Source of the DNA: Flagellimonas eckloniae
GTDB taxonomy: Bacteria > Bacteroidota > Bacteroidia > Flavobacteriales > Flavobacteriaceae
Length of the DNA stretch: 64,000 bases
Reading direction: 5' to 3'
Assembly (NCBI RefSeq): GCF_001413955.1
Contig: NZ_LCTZ01000002.1
Location: 3,272,501 to 3,336,500 of the forward strand
Shown here: in pieces, positions 34,010 through 40,702 of the stretch
Layout of the letters: every line of letters begins with the position of its first letter
Position numbering within the stretch: position 1 is the stretch's first letter
The notes under the pieces: model-generated
What the model was told of the DNA's origin: nothing
Database searches by the model: none
What the model saw: only the letters and a program-made list of their open reading frames with translations
Position numbers and translations under genes: made by a program

Positions 34010-35544
34010 TTGACCTAAGTCAAAAAGATTTGGAACAACTTGAAGAAAAAGGAATTTCAAAAGAAAAAGTAGCAGCTCAAATTGAAACATTCAAAGCAGG
34101 AATCCCATTTGTAAAGCTGGTAAAAGCAGCTGTAGTTTCAGATGGAATCTTGAGATTTTCCAATGAGGAGCAAAATGAAATAATCCAGTATTTTGAAAAT
34201 TTCCGAGGTGGATTGGAGTTGTTGAAGTTTGTACCGGCCTCAGGAGCAGCCTCCAGAATGTTCAAAGCTATGTTTAATTTTTTGGATGCTTATGACTCTT
34301 CAAAAGAAACACTTTCGGAGTATATTTATCGTACAGGGGACAAGGCTGTTAAACGGTTTACAGAAAACATGTCCAGATTGCCTTTCTATAAATTAATTAT
34401 GGACAGGATTTCGGGAAAAGCTAAAAATAAGGATGAGGAAGCCTATCTTTTTGTGCAGGAAATGTTAATGTCAGATGGATTAAATTTTGGTTTCTATCCA
34501 AAAGGATTGCTGCCCTTCCATAAATATAGCTCTACAAGTGCAACACCTTTTCAAGAACATTTGAAGGAAGCTGCACTATATGCCAAAACAGATGGAGAGG
34601 CAAACCTTCATTTTACAATATCAGAACAACACGATGAAATGTTCAGAAGAGAACATTTGGCGGTAAGTCCAAATGTTGCTAAAGCTACCAATACGGAGTT
34701 TAAAATTTCATATTCAAATCAAAAACCATCTACAGACACCATTGCTGTGGATATGGAGAACAATCCCTTTAAAAATAGTGATGGCTCCATTCTTTTTAGA
34801 CCTGGAGGCCATGGAGCATTGATTGAGAACTTAAATGATCAGGATGCAGATGTTATTTTCATCAAGAATATTGATAATGTTGTAATCGATGAAAATTTGG
34901 AAACTGTTGCCAATAGTAAAAAAATGTTGGCAGGAGTATTGTTGAAAGCCCAAACCAAAGCGTTTGAATATGCAAAAACACTTGAAAGCGACAGTGTTTC
35001 TTCCCAACAGATTGAAGAAATAAAAATCTTTCTTGAAAACGAACTGAACGTTCGTTTTTCCGGAAGCTATGCTTCCAAAAGTTTAGAAGAACAACTTTCA
35101 ATACTAAAAGACAGCATAAATAGACCTATTCGAGTTTGTGGAATGGTAAAAAATGAGGGTGAGCCAGGAGGAGGCCCATTTTGGATAAGTGATGCGGATG
35201 GGAATGTTTCACTTCAGATTATCGAATCTGCACAAATAGACTTGTCTCATGAACAACAAGCGGCAACCTTAAAAAATTCAACTCATTTTAACCCGGTCGA
35301 TTTAATTTGTGGTATAAGAAACTATAAAGGGGAAAAGTATAATCTACTGGATTTTGTAGATGCTAAGCAGGGCTTTATCACAGAAAAAACCAAAGAAGGG
35401 AAAGAGCTTAAAGCTTTAGAGCTTCCAGGTCTTTGGAATGGTGCCATGGCTTTTTGGAACACAATTTTTGTAGAAGTTCCTTTGGTAACGTTCAATCCGG
35501 TTAAAACGGTAAACGATCTTTTAAAACCAACACACCAGGCTTAA
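34006..35544 (+). CDS. DUF4301 protein with UDP-sugar pyrophosphorylase-like motifs
   Basis: 512-residue soluble protein of DUF4301, a Bacteroidetes family without known function. Several segments look like those of UDPGP-type nucleotidyltransferases: PASGAASRM (77-85) in place of the nucleotide-binding G-rich loop, PKGLLPF (166-172), RPGGHGAL (266-273) in place of the PPGHGD motif, and IKNIDNVV (287-294) like the NVDN metal-binding motif. A GEPGGGPFW element is at about 386-394. Catalysis is therefore plausible: nucleotidyl transfer from UTP or another NTP. The start overlaps the kinase stop, so it belongs to the vitamin salvage operon. A strong terminator follows. Confidence 0.85.
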   Translation: MIDLSQKDLEQLEEKGISKEKVAAQIETFKAGIPFVKLVKAAVVSDGILRFSNEEQNEIIQYFENFRGGLELLKFVPASGAASRMFKAMFNFLDAYDSSKETLSEYIYRTGDKAVKRFTENMSRLPFYKLIMDRISGKAKNKDEEAYLFVQEMLMSDGLNFGFYPKGLLPFHKYSSTSATPFQEHLKEAALYAKTDGEANLHFTISEQHDEMFRREHLAVSPNVAKATNTEFKISYSNQKPSTDTIAVDMENNPFKNSDGSILFRPGGHGALIENLNDQDADVIFIKNIDNVVIDENLETVANSKKMLAGVLLKAQTKAFEYAKTLESDSVSSQQIEEIKIFLENELNVRFSGSYASKSLEEQLSILKDSINRPIRVCGMVKNEGEPGGGPFWISDADGNVSLQIIESAQIDLSHEQQAATLKNSTHFNPVDLICGIRNYKGEKYNLLDFVDAKQGFITEKTKEGKELKALELPGLWNGAMAFWNTIFVEVPLVTFNPVKTVNDLLKPTHQA

Positions 35545-35563
35545 AAACAAAACCAAATAAATT

Positions 35564-35591
35564 AAAAAAGACCGCAATTGCGGTCTTTTTT
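35564..35591 (+). terminator. Intrinsic terminator after DUF4301 gene
   Basis: Fully palindromic AAAAAAGACCGCAA/TTGCGGTCTTTTTT (35564-35591), ending the vitamin operon. First of four terminators in this stretch. Confidence 0.9.
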
Positions 35592-35683
35592 AATTTTAAA
35601 TGTGACCAAAGAAATAAAACCGTGTCTTATCAATAAAGCGGAACACCAAAGACGTGATTCGTTTTTTAAAAATAGTAAAGCAC

Positions 35684-35711
35684 ATCTAGGTGTGGTTGCC
35701 TAGATTTTTTT
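35684..35711 (+). terminator. Intrinsic terminator, second of four
   Basis: ATCTAGG (35684-35690) pairs with CCTAGAT (35699-35705) over an eight-base loop, followed by a T run to 35711. Confidence 0.7.
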
Positions 35712-35727
35712 GGTTGGTTGATTTGGT

Positions 35728-35757
35728 AAAAGGTCGCACATAGTGCGACCTTTTTTT
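35728..35757 (+). terminator. Intrinsic terminator, third of four
   Basis: AAAAGGTCGCAC (35728-35739) pairs perfectly with GTGCGACCTTTT (35743-35754) around ATA, followed by T residues. No gene precedes it directly. Confidence 0.85.
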
Positions 35758-35803
35758 GTGACCAAAAAATAAAAGTTGTGTCCAATAAATAGAAATAAAG
35801 AAA

Positions 35804-35911
35804 ATGATTTATAAAATAATCTTGCTTGTAAGTATTCTATCCTTTCTCATATCAATTTTTTTGGTGACATGTTATTCGAATAAGAAATATAAAGGGAAGC
35901 AACAAAAATAA
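35804..35911 (+). CDS. Possible 35-residue membrane or lipoprotein peptide
   Basis: ATG 35804 to TAA 35911 encodes a hydrophobic helix (IILLVSILSFLISIFLVT) followed by CYSNKKYKGKQQK. The helix plus basic tail looks like a single-pass small protein; the Cys after LVT is not a good lipobox because of Thr at -1. It lies between the third and fourth terminators, so it could be the coding part of a short transcript. Without conservation data it may also be chance. Confidence 0.3.
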   Translation: MIYKIILLVSILSFLISIFLVTCYSNKKYKGKQQK

Positions 35912-36014
35912 TTTGGATGATGCTATGCGTACACTAACCGGGTGTTGTCCATTTATGTCAATATCAATCTAAATCTTTTTGCTCCATAGAAAGATTTTGG
36001 ATGTTGGCAAAGTG

Positions 36015-36040
36015 AAAAGGCTGCTTAGGCAGCCTTTTTT
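36015..36040 (+). terminator. Intrinsic terminator, fourth of four
   Basis: AAAAGGCTGC (36015-36024) pairs with GCAGCCTTTT (36029-36038) around TTAG, followed by Ts. Confidence 0.85.
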
Positions 36041-36075
36041 GTATAAAAAGTATACAATCAAATTCACTTTTACAC

Positions 36076-36100
36076 ACAAATACACAATATCCGTATTTGT
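36076..36100 (+). promoter_or_regulatory. Palindrome upstream of the PepSY-like gene
   Basis: ACAAATAC (36076-36083) and GTATTTGT (36093-36100) are perfect inverted repeats nine bases apart, 103 bases before the start of the secreted-protein gene. The layout fits a dimeric regulator site. The neighbouring sigma-54 response regulator is one candidate. Confidence 0.4.
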
Positions 36101-36202
36101 AATAATTCATAAAAAATTGATTTTCAATGATTTAAAATTAATTTAAATAATGGCATCGAATTTTCATAAGGATAAGCAAGTTTAATTTTAAAATAGAATA
36201 CC

Positions 36203-36508
36203 ATGAGAAAATTGATTTTTGCAACTGTATTATCCTTTGTTGGTGTAACAGCATTCGCCCAAGAAGAAACTGCTGAATTACCAGTAGATGAAACTACAAT
36301 AGTAACAGAAGTACAAGATTTTGAGGAAATAAGTGTTTCCGATCTTCCAGAAGCTATTTCCAGTGCTGTGGCAAAGGATTATCCAACGGCAACTGTGGAT
36401 AAAGCTTATAAAAATGAATCAAACCAGTACAAATTGGAGGTGTCATTAGAAGATGGCACCACTGGTACCTTATATGCCGATGCTGAAGGAAACTGGATAG
36501 AGATATAA
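36203..36508 (+). CDS. Small secreted PepSY-like protein
   Basis: 101 residues: signal peptide (MRKLIFATVLSFVGVTAFAQ), an acidic linker, then a single domain with LPEAISSAVAKDYPTATVDKAYK and LEVSLEDGTTGTLYADAEGNWIE, the pattern of PepSY-like/DUF2874 periplasmic domains of Bacteroidetes. Such domains are thought to bind or inhibit envelope enzymes; no target is known. It has its own terminator, a palindrome upstream, and lies next to the two-component system genes. Confidence 0.75.
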   Translation: MRKLIFATVLSFVGVTAFAQEETAELPVDETTIVTEVQDFEEISVSDLPEAISSAVAKDYPTATVDKAYKNESNQYKLEVSLEDGTTGTLYADAEGNWIEI

Positions 36509-36543
36509 CACATATTTTAAATCGTGTTAGGTTAGTTTGGTTG

Positions 36544-36577
36544 AAGAGAGGTCTGTGTTCGCGGGCCTCTCTTTTTT
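36544..36577 (+). terminator. Intrinsic terminator after the PepSY-like gene
   Basis: AAGAGAGG (36544-36551) pairs with CCTCTCTT (36566-36573) over a 14-base loop, followed by Ts. Confidence 0.8.
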
Positions 36578-36615
36578 ATGATAATTTTACAATGCACTTG
36601 AAGTCTCATCCTGGT

Positions 36616-36639
36616 TCAGTATCGTATATTAGATACTGA
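36616..36639 (+). promoter_or_regulatory. Palindrome immediately before the response regulator start
   Basis: TCAGTATC (36616-36623) and GATACTGA (36632-36639) are perfect inverted repeats eight bases apart; the ATG of the response regulator begins three bases later. It could be an operator for autoregulation or a hairpin at the ribosome entry site. Confidence 0.5.
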
Positions 36640-36642
36640 GAT

Positions 36643-37989
36643 ATGCCCAAAATCTTAATCATTGAGGATGACACCGCTTTTTGTCAAATGCTCCAGAGCT
36701 TTTTGACCAAGCATAATTTTGATATTTCCATAAGTTATACCATCAAGGAAGCCAAGGAACAACTTAGCACCTCTTTTTTTGATATAATTCTTTCAGATGT
36801 AAGGCTTCCTAAGGGTGATGGAATTTCGTTTTTAGCGCATATAAAGGAAAAGTCTCCAAAAACCCAAGTAGTTTTAATGACAGGCTATGCTGAGGTAAAA
36901 TCTGCTGTTGATGCAATGAAAAAAGGCGCCTTTGACTATATTTCAAAGCCCTTTACCCCGGAGAATATTCTTTCAATCATTAAAAATGCCTTGAATCCTG
37001 CGGTAAAACGGAAGATGGGTGACTTGGAACCCCAAAAAGATAGGTCAACTAAAAATAACGATCAAACCAATAGTTTGGTTGGTTTCAGTGAAGTTTCCAA
37101 AAAGTTGCAACAATATATTGATTTGGTGGCCCCAACCAATATGTCGGTTTTAATAAGTGGCGAAAGCGGAACCGGAAAGGAAGTTACTGCCAAAGCTATT
37201 CATGAAAAGAGCAATCGAAATAATCATAATTTTGTAGCCGTGGATTGTGGAGCCATACCAAAAGAGATTGCGACAAGTGAATTCTTTGGGCATCTGAAAG
37301 GTAGTTTTACGGGTGCTGTTGAAGATAAAGAAGGTCATTTTGAGGCTGCAAATGGAGGCACTCTTTTTTTAGATGAAATTGGAAATCTCTCTTACGAAAA
37401 TCAAGTGCAATTGCTTAGAGCCCTACAAGAACGAAAAATTAAACGTGTTGGAGGAACAAAGGAGATTTCGGTAGATGTGCGCATTGTTGTTGCAACCAAC
37501 GAGAACCTATTGGAGGCCGTTGCGGAAGGAACGTTCAGGGAAGATTTGTATCATAGATTGAATGAATTTTCTATTGAGATACCATCATTACAGGAACGGA
37601 TAGAAGATTTAATGCTCTTTGCCAATTACTTTTTGGACAAAGCAAACAAGGAACTGAGCAAAAATGTCGTCGATTTTTCCGAAGAAGTAAAACAAATTTT
37701 CCATAACTATTCATGGCCGGGAAACCTTAGGGAATTAAAAAATATGATAAAAAGAGCAGTACTGTTTTCAGATGGAGATCTGGTAATGCGAAGTTCAATT
37801 CCCAAAACATTGGGTATGACTTCTGAAGTATCATCAGAATCCAAGTTTTCTAAATCCAATTATGAGAAAGAAAAAATTATCAAAGCTTTAAAACAAACAA
37901 ACTTCAACAAAAGTAAGGCAGCCAAATTGCTTCAGATAACCAGGAAAACACTCTATAACAAAATCAATCAATATCAACTGGAAGTTTAG
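36643..37989 (+). CDS. Sigma-54-dependent response regulator (NtrC family)
   Basis: 448 residues in three domains. Receiver (1-120) with acidic pair E8-D9-D10, phosphoacceptor D52 (IILSDVRLPKGDG), T80 and K102. AAA+ sigma-54 activator domain (about 143-380): Walker A GESGTGKE at 173-180, GSFTGA loop at 220-225 for sigma-54 contact (usually GAFTGA), Walker B GGTLFLDEIG, arginine finger region FREDLYHRLN. Fis-type HTH at the C-terminus (NKSKAAKLLQITRKTLYNKI). Its 3' end overlaps by 26 bases with the convergent hybrid histidine kinase, its likely partner. Confidence 0.95.
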   Translation: MPKILIIEDDTAFCQMLQSFLTKHNFDISISYTIKEAKEQLSTSFFDIILSDVRLPKGDGISFLAHIKEKSPKTQVVLMTGYAEVKSAVDAMKKGAFDYISKPFTPENILSIIKNALNPAVKRKMGDLEPQKDRSTKNNDQTNSLVGFSEVSKKLQQYIDLVAPTNMSVLISGESGTGKEVTAKAIHEKSNRNNHNFVAVDCGAIPKEIATSEFFGHLKGSFTGAVEDKEGHFEAANGGTLFLDEIGNLSYENQVQLLRALQERKIKRVGGTKEISVDVRIVVATNENLLEAVAEGTFREDLYHRLNEFSIEIPSLQERIEDLMLFANYFLDKANKELSKNVVDFSEEVKQIFHNYSWPGNLRELKNMIKRAVLFSDGDLVMRSSIPKTLGMTSEVSSESKFSKSNYEKEKIIKALKQTNFNKSKAAKLLQITRKTLYNKINQYQLEV

Positions 37990-40414
37990 TCAAATAAACA
38001 TGAATTTCTTTTTCCAGATTTGAAACGGTATGTTTTAGGAATTCAAAATCCTTTTTGTCAATAGCATTGGGAGCAATGTGTTCAAATTTTTCTAAGATTG
38101 GAATCGCCTTGCTAACATTTAGTTGCCTAAACATAGGAAGCATTCTGTGCGAAATGTTTCTTACTTCACTATAAATGTTATTTTTTATTCCATCTGAAAG
38201 CGATGTCATATTCCTTGCGGTTTCTTCTAAAAAACTTTCCAAAACACTTCGCAAAGCTTCGGGGTTTTCTACAAAAGAAGCAACCGTATCCGTGCTAAAC
38301 TCAGAAGAACTATTTTTTGGAATTGTAACAGTTTCCCGGTTCGCATCGGGCAAAAAGTCTACAAAATGAGCTAGTGTATCTAAGAGGTGCTTATTGGAAA
38401 AAGGTTTTTGGAGCACTTCTACAAATCCGGCAGAGAGATATTTGCTTTTGCCCAGTACTTTTTGGCCTGTCATGGCTAATATCGGCTGATTTTTGTAATG
38501 TGAAAAGTCGCCATTTTTTAGTTTATGGAGTACCTCGAACCCACCTACTTTTGGCATTTGAATATCGGTCAGCACAATATCATAGTAAATATCAGCAGTT
38601 TTTTCAAAAGCTGTGAAACATGAGAAAGTATGAGTGGTAATTTGGTGTATCTCCAAGACTTCCTTGAGCAGTTCCAGCATGGTTTCATCGTCATCAAAAA
38701 TGAGTACAGATAATTGATGCTTAAAATGATCAATGGATGGATTTTGCAGAGGAATTGGCATATTTGAAAATTCCAAGGGCAATGAAAGTTTAAAAGTACT
38801 TCCTTTATTTTTCTTACTTTCCAGAGTCAAGGTGCCACCCAATAATTTGGTCAGTTTTTTGGAGATGGTTAGCCCTAAGCCATAACCCCCATATTTTTTT
38901 TCTGTTGAATCTTCGGCTTGTGTAAATTCTTGAAATATAAGCTCCTGGTTTTTAATTTCAATTCCAATACCGGAGTCAATCACCTGTATTTTGATATATG
39001 GTTTGTGTTCTTTGTCTTCTACAAAAGCGCTTATTTTCACAAAACCCTTATAGGTGAATTTAAAAGCATTTCCAATTAGATTGGTAAGTATTTGGCGTAT
39101 TCTAAAAGGGTCGCTTAGAATAGGTTTTTTTAGTACTTCGGACACTTCAAAAATAAGGTCAATACTCTTATTTGAATGTACTTCCTTAAAATGCGAAGTA
39201 ACTTCAATAATTAGGTTATAAAGCACAAAAGGCACTTTCTCAATGGTAATTTTCCCAACCTCCAATTTTGAAAAGTCCAATAAATCGTTCGCCAAGCTTT
39301 CCATATAGCCTGAAGCTGATTTCACTTTTTTTAAATAGGTCAGCTGTTTGTTATTAAGGCCGCTGTGCTCCATCAGTTCGGCGTAGCCACTGACTGTATT
39401 CAACGGGGTCTTTAAATCATGACTTACGGTTGAAATTAATTGTTCCCTGCTCTTTAAAAGGGATTCGGAATATTTTTTCTCTTTTTCCAATTGTTTTCGG
39501 TACTCCTGTATTCGCCAAAAGTCCTTTGATATTAAAAAGGTAAAGATGATTACAACCAGAAGACCAAGGAAGACAGCCCCACCAGCCAACCAAATGCTTT
39601 TTCTTAAGATTTGTTGTTTGTTGAAATTGTCCCGATAGGCATTTAGTATGATCTCTTTTTCCAGAGAGGAGATTATACTTCTTAATTTCTGTGATAACTC
39701 AAGATCAGTTCTATAGATTTCGAGTTCCTTTTGAACTACGGAGCGTTCAATTCTAAGGTTTTCTGTTTTAGCCTCTTGTAAAAAGGATTTGGATACTTGC
39801 AAAATGGAATCTAAAGTGTTTGAATCAGTATTTTTGCCTGATTCTGAAGGGATGTTTTTATTGAGGAATGCCACATATTCTTGAATGGACTTTTGAGTTT
39901 CCAAGGGCAGGGTATTAAAATTTGGGACAAAAGTTTCAGGGGTAATTCTTCCCATATCCACTTCCATTTTATGAAATGTCTTCAGTAGCGAATCAATGGA
40001 AGTACTATTTCTGTTTTGGACTTTTAACTTTCTTAGTTCGGCACTGTTATAGACTTTTTGAAGCAACAACTTCTGGATACTATCTAATTTGTTGGTCTGG
40101 TTATCATTACTGGTCAATAGTTTTAAAGTATCTATAATACTGGCCATGGAGTCTACTTTTCGTGCATAGGCCTGAAGATTTTTTGTTTTGTTGCTCTGTG
40201 TGGCAAGCTTTGACAAATTTTCTGCTTCATAAAGCTCGGCAAACAACGCATTGGTTTTCAATAGCTTTAAATTGTCTTCCCCTATGTTTTGGGAAGAAGT
40301 GTAGTTTTTGAATTGGGAATAGATAAAAATGCCCGCCAAAAGTGCCAATAAACCTAAAACTAGATAGCTGACTACGATTTTTAATGTAAATCTGTTGTTT
40401 GATTTGGGGTACAT
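37964..40414 (-). CDS. Hybrid sensor histidine kinase (HK-REC-Hpt)
   Basis: 816 residues. Two membrane helices (about 11-31 and 273-296) enclose a helical periplasmic sensor region. Then HisKA with His332 (STVSHDLKTPLN), HATPase with NLIGNAFKFT, DSGIGI and GGYGLGL, a receiver with D617 (VLTDIQMPKVGG; DDDE at 574-577), and a C-terminal Hpt with His756 in NISHRMLPMFRQL. So one polypeptide carries a full phosphorelay; the final acceptor is probably the adjacent sigma-54 regulator, tail-to-tail with it. The signal sensed is unknown. Confidence 0.94.
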   Translation of the reverse strand: MYPKSNNRFTLKIVVSYLVLGLLALLAGIFIYSQFKNYTSSQNIGEDNLKLLKTNALFAELYEAENLSKLATQSNKTKNLQAYARKVDSMASIIDTLKLLTSNDNQTNKLDSIQKLLLQKVYNSAELRKLKVQNRNSTSIDSLLKTFHKMEVDMGRITPETFVPNFNTLPLETQKSIQEYVAFLNKNIPSESGKNTDSNTLDSILQVSKSFLQEAKTENLRIERSVVQKELEIYRTDLELSQKLRSIISSLEKEIILNAYRDNFNKQQILRKSIWLAGGAVFLGLLVVIIFTFLISKDFWRIQEYRKQLEKEKKYSESLLKSREQLISTVSHDLKTPLNTVSGYAELMEHSGLNNKQLTYLKKVKSASGYMESLANDLLDFSKLEVGKITIEKVPFVLYNLIIEVTSHFKEVHSNKSIDLIFEVSEVLKKPILSDPFRIRQILTNLIGNAFKFTYKGFVKISAFVEDKEHKPYIKIQVIDSGIGIEIKNQELIFQEFTQAEDSTEKKYGGYGLGLTISKKLTKLLGGTLTLESKKNKGSTFKLSLPLEFSNMPIPLQNPSIDHFKHQLSVLIFDDDETMLELLKEVLEIHQITTHTFSCFTAFEKTADIYYDIVLTDIQMPKVGGFEVLHKLKNGDFSHYKNQPILAMTGQKVLGKSKYLSAGFVEVLQKPFSNKHLLDTLAHFVDFLPDANRETVTIPKNSSSEFSTDTVASFVENPEALRSVLESFLEETARNMTSLSDGIKNNIYSEVRNISHRMLPMFRQLNVSKAIPILEKFEHIAPNAIDKKDFEFLKHTVSNLEKEIHVYLTKLPVDID

Positions 40415-40517
40415 AAAAAAGTATTACTCAATTATATACGAGTTCCTACATGGATTACGGTGTTTATCAAAAGTTAAAAAAACTGATTTTTTGTTATGAA
40501 AAACGAATAGGGCAAAC

Positions 40518-40525
40518 TACATTTG
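40518..40525 (+). promoter_or_regulatory. Putative -7 box (TACATTTG) inside a palindrome, upstream of TPP riboswitch
   Basis: TACATTTG matches TAnnTTTG; the nearest TTG (40491-40493) is 24 bases upstream, a little far. The box lies inside GGGCAAA (40510-40516) / TTTGCCC (40522-40528), a perfect inverted repeat. A start near 40531 would put the whole aptamer in the RNA. Confidence 0.45.
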
Positions 40526-40533
40526 CCCCATCT

Positions 40534-40606
40534 CAAAGGGGTGCTTTTTAAATAAGGCTGAGATTATACCCAATGAACCTGGGCGGGTAATGCTGCCAAG
40601 GGATTG
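40534..40606 (+). ncRNA. TPP riboswitch (THI element) aptamer
   Basis: The conserved thi-box cores are all present in order: AAAGGGGTGC (40535-40544), GGCTGAGATTATACCC (about 40556-40571), GAACCTG (40575-40581), GGGTAATGCTGCC (about 40585-40597) and AAGGGATTG (40598-40606). It senses thiamine pyrophosphate and should repress the downstream TonB receptor when TPP is plentiful. It lies about 95 bases before that gene's ATG. Confidence 0.93.
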
Positions 40607-40702
40607 CGCGTAGCGCACTTGGAATTTCTATGTTTCTTTTGAAACAAAAATCAATTTTTAACAAGAATAATAGCCCCTTTTATTCGTAACATTTTTACGA
40701 AT
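40596..40702 (+). promoter_or_regulatory. Expression platform between TPP aptamer and receptor start
   Basis: Three structures are visible. CCAAG (40596-40600) and TGCGC (40605-40609) pair with GCGCA (40613-40617) and CTTGG (40618-40622), which would break the aptamer. CCCCTTT (40674-40680) is complementary to the aptamer's AAAGGGG (40535-40541), like an anti-thi-box. ATTCGTAA (40682-40689) pairs with TTACGAAT (40695-40702), burying the start codon. With no T run, control is probably at translation. Confidence 0.6.

Larger units (their letters stand above)
35592..36202. other. Gene-poor region with a series of terminators
   Basis: No reading frame above 35 codons is convincing here. The stretch holds three further terminator hairpins, an imperfect direct repeat (starting GTGACCAAA at 35602 and again at 35758, each followed by AAATAAAA and GTGTC), a 33-codon GTG frame (35602-35703) that ends inside the second terminator, a 35-codon ATG frame, and a palindrome before the PepSY-like gene. 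It may encode short transcripts. Confidence 0.6.

Noticed and set aside
35564-36040. Terminator series as a CRISPR array
   Set aside because: The hairpins differ in sequence, spacing is irregular, and no cas genes are present.
36150-36170. Possible sigma-54 promoter TGGCATCGAATTTTC before the PepSY-like gene
   Set aside because: The GG element is there but the -12 GC is missing (TTTC), so it does not meet the sigma-54 consensus.
40510-40528. GGGCAAA/TTTGCCC dyad as a separate terminator before the TPP riboswitch
   Set aside because: No T run follows and it overlaps a good -7 box; it is better read as part of the promoter or an operator.
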